Shown here in pieces: positions 44,538 to 54,471 of a stretch of 64,000 nucleotides of DNA. The notes under the pieces were generated by a model. It made no database searches. It was not told the origin of the DNA and saw only the letters and a list, made by a program, of their open reading frames with translations. A program made the position numbers and the translations under genes. This DNA comes from Planctomycetota bacterium (lineage in GTDB: Bacteria; Planctomycetota; Planctomycetia; Pirellulales; Pirellulaceae), in assembly GCA_963204915.1 (NCBI GenBank), contig CAUJHS010000030.1:33791-97790 (forward strand). The letters run 5' to 3'. Numbering within the stretch: the stretch's first letter is position 1; the number at the start of each line of letters is the position of its first letter.

Positions 44538-46709
44538 TCATGGCAACTCGCCTCGGAGTCGCTCGCGCAGCGCGGTGTAACGCTCGCCGACGCCTTGGCG
44601 GCCTATGGCGAGACTTAACGCCTTGACCGACCCGACCAGCACCACCAGTTGTTTACCGCGAGTGACGGCCGTGTAGACGAGGTTCTTCTGTAACATCAGG
44701 AAGTGTTGCGTGTGCAGAGGAATCACGACGCAACGATATTCCGAGCCCTGACTCTTGTGAACGGAGAGAACGTACGCCAACGCCAATTCGTCCAGATCGC
44801 CAAAGTCATAAACGACCTCGCGGCCTTCAAAGTCAATCGTCAACTCCTGCTCAATCCGGTTGAGGGCGTTCACAATTCCCAGATCGCCGTTAAACACATT
44901 GCGGTCGTAGTTGTTCACGGTCTGAATCACGCGGTCGCCCACGCGAAAACTCCAGCCATAGCGTTCGACCTGGGCGGCCTGATCGGACAAAGGATTCAGG
45001 GCCTCTTGCAACTTTAAGTTCAAATTTCGACTTCCTAACACCCCGCGGTTCATGGGCGAAAGGACTTGCACATCTCGTTGCGGGTTGAGCCCAAAGTGTG
45101 AGGGTATGCGGTCGCGAACGAGTCGTACCAGAACATCTTGAATCTTGTCGAGGTCGTCCGTCTCGATGAAGTAAAAGTCGCTTTCCTCTTGACGCGCCAA
45201 CTCGGGCATTTGTCCCTGATTGATCGCATAAGCCGCTTGAATGATCCGGCTTTCTTGCGCCTGGCGGAAGATATCGGTAAGCCGCGCGACTGGCGCCACA
45301 TCCGACTCGATCAATTGCGATAGAACGGCGCCGGGTCCAACCGAGGGGAGCTGATCGACATCGCCCACCAAAATCAAGCTGGCGTGCGCCGGCAAGGCGC
45401 GCAGGAATTGATTCGCCAAGACAATGTCCACCATCGACACTTCATCTAAGATGAATACGTCTCCTTCTAAGCAGTTGTTTTGATTGCGTTTAAAGTCGCC
45501 GTGAGCCGGATCAAACTCAAGCAACCGATGGATCGTTTGCGCGTTCTTTCCGGTCGTCTCGGTCAGTCGCTTGGCAGCGCGACCCGTGGGCGCCGCCAAC
45601 ACACAACACAACTTCTTTGCAGCGAAGATTTCGATAATGCTTCGCACCAGTGTGGTCTTTCCCACTCCCGGGCCGCCCGTGATGACTAAAAACCTACTAA
45701 CGCACGCCTGGCGGATCGCATCTTTTTGACCGTCCGACAGTTGAATGTTTTGGCGCTCTTCAACCCAAGCAATCGCCCGCTCCACGTCGATCGTTGGCAA
45801 GAATGGCTTGCCATCGGACGTCATTTCCCGAACGCGCTGAGCAACGTTGACTTCCGCTTGATGCAAGGGCGTGAGATACAACCATGAATCGCCGCGCACA
45901 CGCTCACGCACGATCGATCGTTCCTGCACGCCGAATTCTACCGCGTCACGCACGACGCCTTCACCAATTTCAACCAGTTTGATGGTCTGTTCAACCACAC
46001 CTGTTTCAGGAAAGCCGCAATGCCCTTGCGACGAGAGATCCGATAACATGTATCGCACCGCGGCCCGGGCGCGTAGAGGAGAATCAGGCGCGATACCTAA
46101 CTTTGCCGCGGCTTGGTCGGCGGTGCGAAACCCGATGCCCCGAATGTCATCGGCCAACGTATACGGATTCGCCCGAATGATTTCCAGGGCATTGGCGCCA
46201 TAAGTTCGATAAATCCGAACGGCTCGCCCTTGAGAGCCCATACCGCATTCATGCAAGAACAACATGATTCGGCGAACTTCTCTTTGCTCCTCCCAGCTTT
46301 GACGGATCTTTTTCAGACGACCTGGGCCAATTCCGCGGACATGCAAGAGAAAGTCGGGGCTTTGATCCAGCACTTCCAAAGTTCGCTGACCATGAATCTT
46401 CACAATCTTCGCGGCGAGCTGCGGACCAATGCTGCGAATAGCTCCCGAACCCAAGTAGCGTTCAATGCCCGCGGCGGTCGAGGGGGGCGTGGTGCGAATC
46501 TCCTCGGCCTTGAACTGAGGTCCATGGTTGGCGTCTACCGCCCATCGTCCTCGGGCCTCCAAATGTTCCCCGGCCGATACCGCCGTGACTTGCCCCACGA
46601 CGACCACCAAGTCGGTGCGGCCCTTCACCTTGACCCGTAACACGGCAAAACCGTTTTCCGGATTATGGAAGGTAACGCGGTCAACCTGGCCAGTGATCGT
46701 CTCGGACAT
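44538..46709 (-). CDS. recD2: ATP-dependent RecD2-type DNA helicase
   Basis: A 723-residue SF1B 5'-3' helicase. ATG 46709 (MSETITGQVDRVTFHNPENG) is the family start; an in-frame extension to 46790 is not supported. The N-terminal OB-like domain is followed by HhH-type repeats (ILLHVRGIGPGRLKKIRQ), Walker A GGPGVGKTTL, Walker B DEVSMVD, GDVDQLPSVGPG, and the terminal VHKSQGSEY and YTAVTRGK motifs. RecD2 acts in DNA repair outside RecBCD. It is the last gene before the sulfatase block on the same strand, 105 nt after it, and is probably unrelated in function. Confidence 0.96.
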   Translation of the reverse strand: MSETITGQVDRVTFHNPENGFAVLRVKVKGRTDLVVVVGQVTAVSAGEHLEARGRWAVDANHGPQFKAEEIRTTPPSTAAGIERYLGSGAIRSIGPQLAAKIVKIHGQRTLEVLDQSPDFLLHVRGIGPGRLKKIRQSWEEQREVRRIMLFLHECGMGSQGRAVRIYRTYGANALEIIRANPYTLADDIRGIGFRTADQAAAKLGIAPDSPLRARAAVRYMLSDLSSQGHCGFPETGVVEQTIKLVEIGEGVVRDAVEFGVQERSIVRERVRGDSWLYLTPLHQAEVNVAQRVREMTSDGKPFLPTIDVERAIAWVEERQNIQLSDGQKDAIRQACVSRFLVITGGPGVGKTTLVRSIIEIFAAKKLCCVLAAPTGRAAKRLTETTGKNAQTIHRLLEFDPAHGDFKRNQNNCLEGDVFILDEVSMVDIVLANQFLRALPAHASLILVGDVDQLPSVGPGAVLSQLIESDVAPVARLTDIFRQAQESRIIQAAYAINQGQMPELARQEESDFYFIETDDLDKIQDVLVRLVRDRIPSHFGLNPQRDVQVLSPMNRGVLGSRNLNLKLQEALNPLSDQAAQVERYGWSFRVGDRVIQTVNNYDRNVFNGDLGIVNALNRIEQELTIDFEGREVVYDFGDLDELALAYVLSVHKSQGSEYRCVVIPLHTQHFLMLQKNLVYTAVTRGKQLVVLVGSVKALSLAIGRQGVGERYTALRERLRGELP

Positions 46710-46814
46710 AACGGTGCGCGGGTGTTTCACTACATTCTCCCCGCCCCGACGCTCATTGGCCAGGGAGCATGGTTCATTACCTACGACCAACCGAGCATCG
46801 CCCGCACATGGCGC

Positions 46815-48254
46815 CTACTCGTTCTTCTTTGCGGCCTCGCGCCGGCTGGGGTATGGCAACGTCATTTGTCCTGCGCCGGGGTCGCGCGGACCTTGTGGAA
46901 GCGTTTTTGACCAGCCTAACACGGCATCACTCAGCCGAGAGACTACGTCAGGATGCGCATTCGCAACGTTGTTGAGTTGCGTTAGATCGTGTTGCATGTT
47001 GTACAGTTCGACACGAGACTTATCCGGGTTGAGATAGAGTTTCCAGTCGCCGTCGCGCACTGCAAGTTGCGGACTATGGTGAAATGGTTCGCCAGCAATG
47101 CGGAACCGCCATTCCCAAAACAACGGGGCATGGCGTGGCCGCGTTCGACCAACCAAAACGTCATCAATAGCTTCGCCATCCAGTCGGTGCGACGCGGGGA
47201 TTTCCACTTCCGCGATTTTGCAAACCGTAGGCAGCCAATCGACGCCAGCCGCCAAGGATCGATCGTCGATCTTTCCTGCTGGCACGCGGCCTGGCCAACG
47301 AATGATGCCTGGTACGCGAACGCCCCCCTCGTAGAGACTGCGCTTTCGTCCGCGAAATGGCCCCGCACTTCCCACGCCGCTATGTCCCGCATTGCGAATG
47401 TGGATATCTTCCGGACCGTTGTCGCTACTGAAGAAAACGAGCGTGTTTTTCGTCAACTTGAGGCGATCAAGCCCGTCTAACAAACGTCCGATTTGCGTAT
47501 CGAGGTCCGTGACGCTGGCGTAATAGATTTGTGCGGCGCTGGCGTGGGGAAAACTCGGGCCGCCTGCGCGCAAATGCGCAAACTGCTGTAATTGCTCCGG
47601 CGTCGGGTTTAACGTGGCATGAGGCACGAGTGTCCAAATTTGCAGGTAAAACGGACGGTCTTGGTTGACTTCGATGAATTGGAGACCTTCGTCGACGAAC
47701 TTTGCGGTTGACTTCGCCCGAAAGTAAGGATCTTGCGCGGGTCCATCGGCGCCGCCGCTTTCGCTGGTTCCCACAAAGTCGAAACCATACGCGCCTGGTT
47801 CAGGACCGCCCGAGTTGCTTCCCAAGTGCCACTTGCCGATATGCGCCGTCGCATAGCCTGCGGTCTTCAGGAGCGAAGCGACATTGGGCACAGCGGGATC
47901 GAGAAACTGGCTCATGCCACGATTGGCGTTTTGTTCCGGCGTCGCGTAGTGGCCATGAATCTTGTGTCGTGCAGGATACTGCCCGGTGAAGAACGCACAG
48001 CGGCTTGGCGAACATACGGAACCGCTCACGTAGAACTGCGTAAAAAGCATTCCTTCTTTAGCAAGGCGGTCGAGATTCGGCGTTCTGATTTGTTGATGCC
48101 CGTAGCAGCGCAAATCGCCAAATCCAAGATCATCGGCAAGAATGAAGATAATGTTGGGCCGCTCCGGCTTCTCTTGCGAAGCCGCGGTCTGATGAGACTT
48201 GGCCACCACCGCCATGGCAACGAAGAGGGCTGCCAATCGAGTCAAGCGTGGCAT
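46815..48254 (-). CDS. Secreted sulfatase 5 (S1-family arylsulfatase-like)
   Basis: A 479-residue sulfatase; ATG 48254 (MPRLTRLAALFVAMAV) gives a signal peptide, whereas the in-frame extension to 48419 does not. It has the metal motif ADDLGFGD, the FGly motif VCSPSRCAFFTG (Cys converted to formylglycine), GKWHLGS and SSDNGPEDIH. It is the last gene of the sulfatase block, 74 nt after the previous one, and is expected to act in the periplasm or outside the cell. Substrate not predictable. Confidence 0.95.
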   Translation of the reverse strand: MPRLTRLAALFVAMAVVAKSHQTAASQEKPERPNIIFILADDLGFGDLRCYGHQQIRTPNLDRLAKEGMLFTQFYVSGSVCSPSRCAFFTGQYPARHKIHGHYATPEQNANRGMSQFLDPAVPNVASLLKTAGYATAHIGKWHLGSNSGGPEPGAYGFDFVGTSESGGADGPAQDPYFRAKSTAKFVDEGLQFIEVNQDRPFYLQIWTLVPHATLNPTPEQLQQFAHLRAGGPSFPHASAAQIYYASVTDLDTQIGRLLDGLDRLKLTKNTLVFFSSDNGPEDIHIRNAGHSGVGSAGPFRGRKRSLYEGGVRVPGIIRWPGRVPAGKIDDRSLAAGVDWLPTVCKIAEVEIPASHRLDGEAIDDVLVGRTRPRHAPLFWEWRFRIAGEPFHHSPQLAVRDGDWKLYLNPDKSRVELYNMQHDLTQLNNVANAHPDVVSRLSDAVLGWSKTLPQGPRDPGAGQMTLPYPSRREAAKKNE

Positions 48255-48328
48255 GCGATTTCGCTCCGATACAGGATGGCCACGCCTCGAGGGTGGCGCG
48301 ATTGGACAGAAAAGTGCGACGTGAAAAT

Positions 48329-49855
48329 TTACTTCACCAACGGTGCGAAACCGGTTCGCACAGGACCTTCGTGGTCGATCAAGGGCTTGGCATTGGCGAC
48401 TTTGCCGAGTTGACGGCATCCCGGACCTTGCCCGTCGAGGCCAAGGTCGAGGTCCATCGTTGCGACCAACGCTTGGAGTTGCGTTACCACCTCGGGATGC
48501 CGTGAAGCGACGTCCGTCGTTTCGCCAATATCGGTCCGCAGATTATACAGCTTCGGCGTAAAAGCAACTTGTTGTTTATTCTTGGAAGCGGGATTCGGTC
48601 GGGGCGCAATTTGCAGTTTCCATTCGCCGTGGCGCACCGCTTCAAGGCGCAATCCGCGGTAATAGTAAAATGTTTCATGAGCCGGCTGACGGTCTTCATC
48701 GCGGGAAAGTTGCGGCCAAATGTTAACGCCATCAATCTTACGGTCTTCAGGCAACGATGCGCCGGCGAGACTGGCGAAGGTAGGAAGCAAATCGAACATC
48801 GCTACGATGCCGTCGTACGTGGTTCCGGCAGGTATTCGGCCAGGCCGCCATGCGATGGTGGGGACGCGAACCCCGCCTTCCCAGGTAGACCCCTTATTGC
48901 CGCGCAAGGGAGTATTCACCGCGCGCGGCGTTCCGCCATTATCGCTGGTGAAGATCACCAGCGTATTTTCCGCGAGACCATGGTTGCGCACCGCATCAAG
49001 AACTTGCCCTACGCTCCAGTCCATCTCCTCGACCCAGTCGGAGTAAATTCCATGGGGTGATCGGCCGGCCCACGCCTTGCTGGGATAGATCGGAAAGTGC
49101 ACGGCACTGTGCGCCAAATATAAGAAAAACGGATGTTCCTTGTGCCTCGCAATAAACTCGGTCGCTTCTTGCGTGTATAGCTCGACGAGCAACTGCTGAT
49201 CATCCGGCAGAACGCGCTTGATGACCGTCGCATTTCTCATAAGTGGTAGCGGCGGTTGTCCCTGGCCGTTCGTTTTTGGCAGTGGTTTGCCCAGGTCGCT
49301 TTTAACGCCATCGCTCGCGGGCCCCATGTCGTTCGAGTAGGGCAGGCCAAAATACTCGTCAAAACCTTGCGCGTTCGGCAGGAACTCCGGTTGATCGCCA
49401 AGGTGCCACTTGCCAACGAGTCCCGTCGCATAGCCCTGGGCCTTGAGTACCTCGGCGACGGTGATCTCGGCTGGCGAAAGTCCGATGGCGTCGATGGGAA
49501 ACAATACATGAGGAATTGGCAAAGCGCGCTTCGCGTAACAGCCGGTCATAAGCGACGCGCGCGACGGGGAACAAACGGGCGCCGCGTAGAACGAGGTCAA
49601 CTTGCGACCCTCCTGCGCCATGCGATCCAGATGCGGTGTGCGATTTAACCTCGAGCCGAACGCACCGATGTCCGCATAACCCAAATCGTCAACATTGATG
49701 ACGATGAAGTTCGGCTTGCTCGTATTCTCCGCCGCCGCACGAGGCGCTGCGACACCAAAAAGCACAAGGGCGATAACGAGGCTCACGCCAGTCGAGGTGA
49801 ACGTCCCTCGCCCATGAAGTGAAAACAGTGTACGTCGGTTGCGAAAAGCAATCAT
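48329..49855 (-). CDS. Secreted sulfatase 4 (S1-family)
   Basis: A 508-residue sulfatase with a long signal segment (TGVSLVIALVLFGVAAPRAAA). Metal motif NVDDLGYAD, FGly motif VCSPSRASLMTG, GKWHLGDQPE and SDNGGTPRAV. The close of the catalytic fold (FDLLPTFASLAGASLP) is also clear. It is 39 nt from the neighbouring sulfatase and 74 nt from the next, in one polycistronic block. Confidence 0.96.
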   Translation of the reverse strand: MIAFRNRRTLFSLHGRGTFTSTGVSLVIALVLFGVAAPRAAAENTSKPNFIVINVDDLGYADIGAFGSRLNRTPHLDRMAQEGRKLTSFYAAPVCSPSRASLMTGCYAKRALPIPHVLFPIDAIGLSPAEITVAEVLKAQGYATGLVGKWHLGDQPEFLPNAQGFDEYFGLPYSNDMGPASDGVKSDLGKPLPKTNGQGQPPLPLMRNATVIKRVLPDDQQLLVELYTQEATEFIARHKEHPFFLYLAHSAVHFPIYPSKAWAGRSPHGIYSDWVEEMDWSVGQVLDAVRNHGLAENTLVIFTSDNGGTPRAVNTPLRGNKGSTWEGGVRVPTIAWRPGRIPAGTTYDGIVAMFDLLPTFASLAGASLPEDRKIDGVNIWPQLSRDEDRQPAHETFYYYRGLRLEAVRHGEWKLQIAPRPNPASKNKQQVAFTPKLYNLRTDIGETTDVASRHPEVVTQLQALVATMDLDLGLDGQGPGCRQLGKVANAKPLIDHEGPVRTGFAPLVK

Positions 49856-49894
49856 CAGTATTTTTTTGGGGTAAGTTGGTTAATTCCTTAGCAT

Positions 49895-51430
49895 TCAATC
49901 GGCCCGACGGCTGCGTCCTTCGGTAATGATGCGTTGGAGTTGCAGGCTCAAGCGTTGGACGACATCGGGATGTTGCGCGGCGACATTTGTCGACTCGGCG
50001 GGATCGTCGACCAGGTGAAACAACTGAAACTGATTCTTTTCGTTCGTGTTCGTTTTCCCGTTTGCTTTCGATTTACCACGCACGGATTGATGCAGTTTCC
50101 ACGCACCAGCCCGCAACCCAAAATTGCCGGCCTGGCCGTTGTCTTGCTGCACGAGATGGTCACGGCCCTTGGCGCCTGCTTTGCCCAAGAGCACGTCGAG
50201 CAGGTCGAAACTATCGAGGCACGCATCTGTCGGAAGAGGAGTCTCGGTTAATGACGCCAGGCTCGCCGCAAGATCGACGGTACACACCACCTCGTCGGAA
50301 ACGCCAGCAGGAATTCGGCCAACCCATCGGGTAATAAAGGGCGTGCGCGTGCCGCCTTCAAAAATGCTGTATTTGCCGCCGCGAAATGGACCGCTCGGTT
50401 GATGATCGCCGGACTTCTCTACGGCGTCATCTTTATAGCCGTCGTCCAGCACGGGACCGTTGTCGGAGCAAAATACAACCAGCGTGTTGCTCGCCAGGTT
50501 AAGTCGGTCGAGTGTATTGAGTACTTCTCCAACGCACCAATCCAATTCCACAATGGCGTCGCCGCGAAATCCGAGCGAAGTCTTCCCTTGAAACCGCTCG
50601 TGCGGCATGCGGGGTACGTGTAAGTCATGCGACGCAAAAAACAGGAAGAACGGTCGATGTTGATTCGACTCGATCCACTCGATGGATCGCTTGACCCACG
50701 CGTCGGCGAGGTCTTCATCTCGAAATCGCGCCGCACGGCCGCCTGTGTAGAATCCGATCCGTCCAATTCCGTTGTGAATCGTGCCGTTATGTCCATGGGA
50801 CCAATCCATTCTTAGCGTATGTCGATGTGTAATTCCGGTAGGATGGTCGTCGCTGGGCGCCCTGTCGCCGACCCAAAGAGGATCCGTCGGATCGAGCCCA
50901 CGCACGCGATGGTTTTCCACGAACACTTGCGGCACACGGTCGTTCGTCGTGGGCAGCAGGAAACATTCGTCGAAACCAATTTCCAACGGGCCGGGCTTAA
51001 GGTCGCCGTTCCAATCAGGTCCCTCCGGTCCACCTAAGCCAAGGTGCCACTTGCCAATGACGGCCGTTTGATATCCGGCTTGTTGCAACAGCGACGGCAA
51101 AGTGACCGTACCAGGCTTGATAACTGCAGGTGCATTCGGAGGCGCAATTCCGGTCCCCTTTTGACGAAACGCGTAGACGCCCGTGAGGAAGGAGAACCGA
51201 GTGGGCGTGCAGGTGGACGCTGACGAGTAACCGCTCGTAAAACGCTGCCCCTCCGCCGCCAACCGGTCAATGTTCGGCGTTTGTAGCGTTGTGGCGCCAT
51301 AGCAAGATACGTCGCCATACCCCAAATCATCGGCCATAATCACGATGACGTTGGGCCGGCTAGGCTCGGCAAAAGCAGGTTGCCCCCAAAGGAGCATCGA
51401 CGCCGCGAGAATAAAAAACGTGCTTTTCAT
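49895..51430 (-). CDS. Secreted sulfatase 3 (S1-family, CTPTR)
   Basis: A 511-residue sulfatase with signal MKSTFFILAASMLLWGQPAFA. Metal motif ADDLGYGD, FGly motif TCTPTRFSFLTG with Thr at the usual Ser/Ala position (a common variant), GKWHLGLGG and SDNGPVLDDG. The region between the first metal motif and the second half is longer than in its neighbours. It precedes sulfatase 4 by 39 nt. Confidence 0.95.
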   Translation of the reverse strand: MKSTFFILAASMLLWGQPAFAEPSRPNVIVIMADDLGYGDVSCYGATTLQTPNIDRLAAEGQRFTSGYSSASTCTPTRFSFLTGVYAFRQKGTGIAPPNAPAVIKPGTVTLPSLLQQAGYQTAVIGKWHLGLGGPEGPDWNGDLKPGPLEIGFDECFLLPTTNDRVPQVFVENHRVRGLDPTDPLWVGDRAPSDDHPTGITHRHTLRMDWSHGHNGTIHNGIGRIGFYTGGRAARFRDEDLADAWVKRSIEWIESNQHRPFFLFFASHDLHVPRMPHERFQGKTSLGFRGDAIVELDWCVGEVLNTLDRLNLASNTLVVFCSDNGPVLDDGYKDDAVEKSGDHQPSGPFRGGKYSIFEGGTRTPFITRWVGRIPAGVSDEVVCTVDLAASLASLTETPLPTDACLDSFDLLDVLLGKAGAKGRDHLVQQDNGQAGNFGLRAGAWKLHQSVRGKSKANGKTNTNEKNQFQLFHLVDDPAESTNVAAQHPDVVQRLSLQLQRIITEGRSRRAD

Positions 51431-51511
51431 TGGGATGTGTCATCTCATTGTAAGTTGCGGCCATTGAAGTTAGCGGCGCGCGGAACGTTGCGCAGCGACA
51501 ACGATAATGGG

Positions 51512-52909
51512 CTAACGCGATCGTTTCTTAGCTGGCGAACGTGCGTCGACGAGCGGCCAATCGGGGTGATCGGTACGAGCTTGCTTCATCAATGCAATCG
51601 CGTGGGCGACAAGCTCTGGGTTCACCCCCGCCACATCGCGAGATTCTGCGGAGTCCGAAGCAAGATTATAAAGTTCGACTGGGGCGGAAGGCCCATTCTT
51701 GACCGCTTTCCAATTGTCGAAACGGACCGCTTGCAGCGATGCACGTTCGTGCAGTTCCCAATAAAAATACTCCCGCGGCGGCGCAGGACCTCCGCGAAGA
51801 AACGAAACCAACGAATGACCGTCAGCGTGAAAGCGTGCAGGTAACGGGGCGTGAGCTAACTCGGCGGCGGTTGGCAGGAAATCCCAAAACGCCCAGGGCT
51901 CATCGCGCACGACTCCCGCCGGCACGACGCCAGGCCAACGCACAATGGCCGCCTGCCGCAGCCCGCCTTCATAGAGCGAGCGTTTAAACCCTCGCAATTT
52001 GCCGCCCATCGTTTGATCGAACAACCGCCCCAGTTCAGAGTGAGGATCGAACGAGGAGCCATTATCACCAGCGACAAACACCAGGGTATGTTGATCGATA
52101 TTTAATTCCTGCAGTAAGTCAAGCAAACGGCCAACATCGGAATCAAGCCGCGTGACCTGCGCGGCATAGGCTTTTTGTTGCGGCGTCCAGGGTTTGTCCT
52201 GGTAGACGCCGAGATCGTCGATCTCGTGCCGTCCGTGGGGCAACGTGATCGCGTAAAACAGAAAAAATGATTGGTCCTGGTTTGCTCGCATCCAATGTAG
52301 CGCTTCGTTGGCGATCAGTTGCTGGGCGTAAACTTTTCCAACCCCTTTCCCGTCGTTGCCGGGCAGCTCGACGCGTTGATCGTCTTCGTAAAGGTACGTG
52401 GGAAAGTAACTATGGGCATGACGCTGGCAATTGTAGCCGTAAAAGTGATCAAAACCGACTTTCAAGGGGCTGCCCGAGGTGTCGAACATCCCCATGCCCC
52501 ATTTGCCGATACAGGCTGTGGCGTACCCAGCGTTCTTCAGCACGTGCGCCACGGTAAGCGTGCCTGGCGGCAATGGCATTTGTCCTTCCGGTTGGATTTC
52601 TCGATTCGCACGAATCAGACAATGCCCACTATGGAGCCCCGTGATCAGCGAAGCCCGTGACGGCGCGCATACGCTTGTACCGCAATACGCCTGGAGATAA
52701 CGAGTTCCTTCGGCCGCCATGCGATCGAGGTGCGGCGTTTGAATCAGCTTTTGACCGTAGCAACCGAGATCGCCCTGCGCCAGATCATCGCATAGTACAA
52801 AAATGATATTCGGACGTCTCGCATCGTCATCGGCCCAAATTTCGCCGACTTGACTCAAGACCGCCAAGGTCCCCAGCACAATGCGCCAAAAGTTTGTTGT
52901 TCGAGTCAT
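51512..52909 (-). CDS. Secreted sulfatase 2 (S1-family)
   Basis: A 465-residue sulfatase, the shortest of the five. N-terminal hydrophobic segment [16 protein letters not shown]. Metal motif CDDLAQGD, FGly motif [20 protein letters not shown] and AGDNGSSFD. The VCDDL and GKWGMG variants differ from the other members, so this is probably a different substrate class. It starts only 4 nt after the stop of sulfatase 1. Confidence 0.95.
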   Translation of the reverse strand: MTRTTNFWRIVLGTLAVLSQVGEIWADDDARRPNIIFVLCDDLAQGDLGCYGQKLIQTPHLDRMAAEGTRYLQAYCGTSVCAPSRASLITGLHSGHCLIRANREIQPEGQMPLPPGTLTVAHVLKNAGYATACIGKWGMGMFDTSGSPLKVGFDHFYGYNCQRHAHSYFPTYLYEDDQRVELPGNDGKGVGKVYAQQLIANEALHWMRANQDQSFFLFYAITLPHGRHEIDDLGVYQDKPWTPQQKAYAAQVTRLDSDVGRLLDLLQELNIDQHTLVFVAGDNGSSFDPHSELGRLFDQTMGGKLRGFKRSLYEGGLRQAAIVRWPGVVPAGVVRDEPWAFWDFLPTAAELAHAPLPARFHADGHSLVSFLRGGPAPPREYFYWELHERASLQAVRFDNWKAVKNGPSAPVELYNLASDSAESRDVAGVNPELVAHAIALMKQARTDHPDWPLVDARSPAKKRSR

Positions 52910-52913
52910 AGGA

Positions 52914-54458
52914 TTACCGGGTTACACGCTTCGCTTTGGAACGGCCGCTTCGCCAAAGGTCGTATTGCGGATCGGCATACGTTTGGAAAAACGCCTGAAG
53001 ACGATCCTGCAGTTCGTTGCGTATCGGCTCGCACGAGGTTTGGCCGTAAAGGTTAAATCGTTCGTGCGGGTCGGACTGCATATCGTAGAGTTCATGCGGA
53101 CCGTCAGGATGTCGGAGGACCAGTTTCCATCGGTCCGTGCGAATCGCGCGGCAGGTTTCCATCTCGTAAAAGACAACGTCTTCCCATGCGATCTCTTGGC
53201 CGCGCAGCAAAGGTGAAAAATCGCGGCCAGGAAGTCGCGGCGACGGAGGAATCCTGTCGGCGAGTCCCAAGTAACTGAGCATAGTCGGAAGAAAGTCATA
53301 ATTGCTCACCAACCGATCGCTGACGACGGCCGGAGGAATCCTTCCTGGATGTCGAAAGACAAGGGGAATCTGCATCATCAGTTCGTGCGCGCCAACTGGG
53401 CGCGTGTGATCGCCCATTCCCCAGATGCCGTTTTGACCACCCATCCACCCCTGGTCGGCCGCGTACACAACGAGCGTATCGTCCTCGAGTCCGAGGCGCT
53501 TCAACGTCGCCATCACTTCGCCCACGCCGTCATCCACACCACTTGTTTCCGCAGCGACGCGTTCCCTAGCCGCCTGCTGGTTGTGGAACGCCTTATTGTG
53601 AAATTGCCACGGGTGCATTGCGTCACGCGGAAAACTGCTAAAAGCGTGGCCCCGATAGTACTGGGCGTGTCGGTTCTGCGCGGGGTTGAGCATCAGACCG
53701 CCTAGAGAATACGGGCCGTTGTACGCCAAGAACAAAAAGAAGGGACGGTCCTTATTGGATTCAATGAATTCGATGCCTTTGCGGGTCCAGAGGTCGGTCG
53801 TATAGCCGTTCTCGATGTAAACCTTTCCATGTTCGATGATCGGCTGGTCGTAAAACTCCCGTGTCGAACCATCGGGTTTTGTGACCCAGAAATCGAATCC
53901 TTCCGAAGGCGTCAGGTTGGCCCCAAGGTGCCACTTACCGCTAAGGCCGCACACGTAGCCTGCGTCGCGCATAATTTCTCCGAGCGAGGTGAACTCCGCT
54001 AAGGTGTTATACGCCTCGGGCCCCATCATAAACTTGGGGTCAAGAAACGAATGTACGCCATGTTGCGAGGGCAACAAACCGGTCAGAAATGTTGCGCGAG
54101 TTGGCGAGCAGACGGGATTGCAACTCAACGCCCGATTGAACCGCAATCCCTCCGCGGCGAGCCGGTCAATGTGGGGCGTGCGGATGTCCGGGTTGCCGTA
54201 ACATCCGAGCGTCCAAGCCCCCTGGTTGTCTGTCAGAATGAAAACGACGTTCGTACGATTTTTCTCACCTTGCGCAACGACAGGCGACAACGATAATAAG
54301 GCCAGGCAACACGCTTCGAGGCCACGTCGAATCCCCGCGCGAATCTTGGAAACAAAGGGCGATCGAACAAGGATGCCGAACTTCACGGTTGCATACGCCA
54401 ACCTGATTCTCACGTTACATTGCACATCCGGATGTCGTCGCATTACGGAATTCATCAT
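52914..54458 (-). CDS. Secreted sulfatase 1 (S1-family, DNQG variant)
   Basis: A 514-residue sulfatase. The start is taken as ATG 54458, which overlaps the stop of the DUF5060 gene as ATGA and has AGGAA at 54467-54471 (minus). The frame is open to 54602, and another ATG lies at 54455. The hydrophobic export segment ([14 protein letters not shown]) then sits about 50 residues in, which is late. FGly motif [12 protein letters not shown] and GKWHLGAN are normal, but the first metal motif reads LTDNQGAW in place of xxDDxG, and the later SDNG is AADQGWMG. The altered metal residues may change the metal or the substrate. Confidence 0.9.
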   Translation of the reverse strand: MMNSVMRRHPDVQCNVRIRLAYATVKFGILVRSPFVSKIRAGIRRGLEACCLALLSLSPVVAQGEKNRTNVVFILTDNQGAWTLGCYGNPDIRTPHIDRLAAEGLRFNRALSCNPVCSPTRATFLTGLLPSQHGVHSFLDPKFMMGPEAYNTLAEFTSLGEIMRDAGYVCGLSGKWHLGANLTPSEGFDFWVTKPDGSTREFYDQPIIEHGKVYIENGYTTDLWTRKGIEFIESNKDRPFFLFLAYNGPYSLGGLMLNPAQNRHAQYYRGHAFSSFPRDAMHPWQFHNKAFHNQQAARERVAAETSGVDDGVGEVMATLKRLGLEDDTLVVYAADQGWMGGQNGIWGMGDHTRPVGAHELMMQIPLVFRHPGRIPPAVVSDRLVSNYDFLPTMLSYLGLADRIPPSPRLPGRDFSPLLRGQEIAWEDVVFYEMETCRAIRTDRWKLVLRHPDGPHELYDMQSDPHERFNLYGQTSCEPIRNELQDRLQAFFQTYADPQYDLWRSGRSKAKRVTR

Positions 54459-54471
54459 GGACGGCGTTCCT
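54455..54471 (-). promoter_or_regulatory. RBS and ATGA overlap (DUF5060 gene to sulfatase 1)
   Basis: Minus strand: AGGAA at 54467-54471, an 8-nt spacer, then ATGA, where ATG (54458-54456) starts the sulfatase and TGA (54457-54455) ends the DUF5060 gene. It supports translational coupling. Confidence 0.65.
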
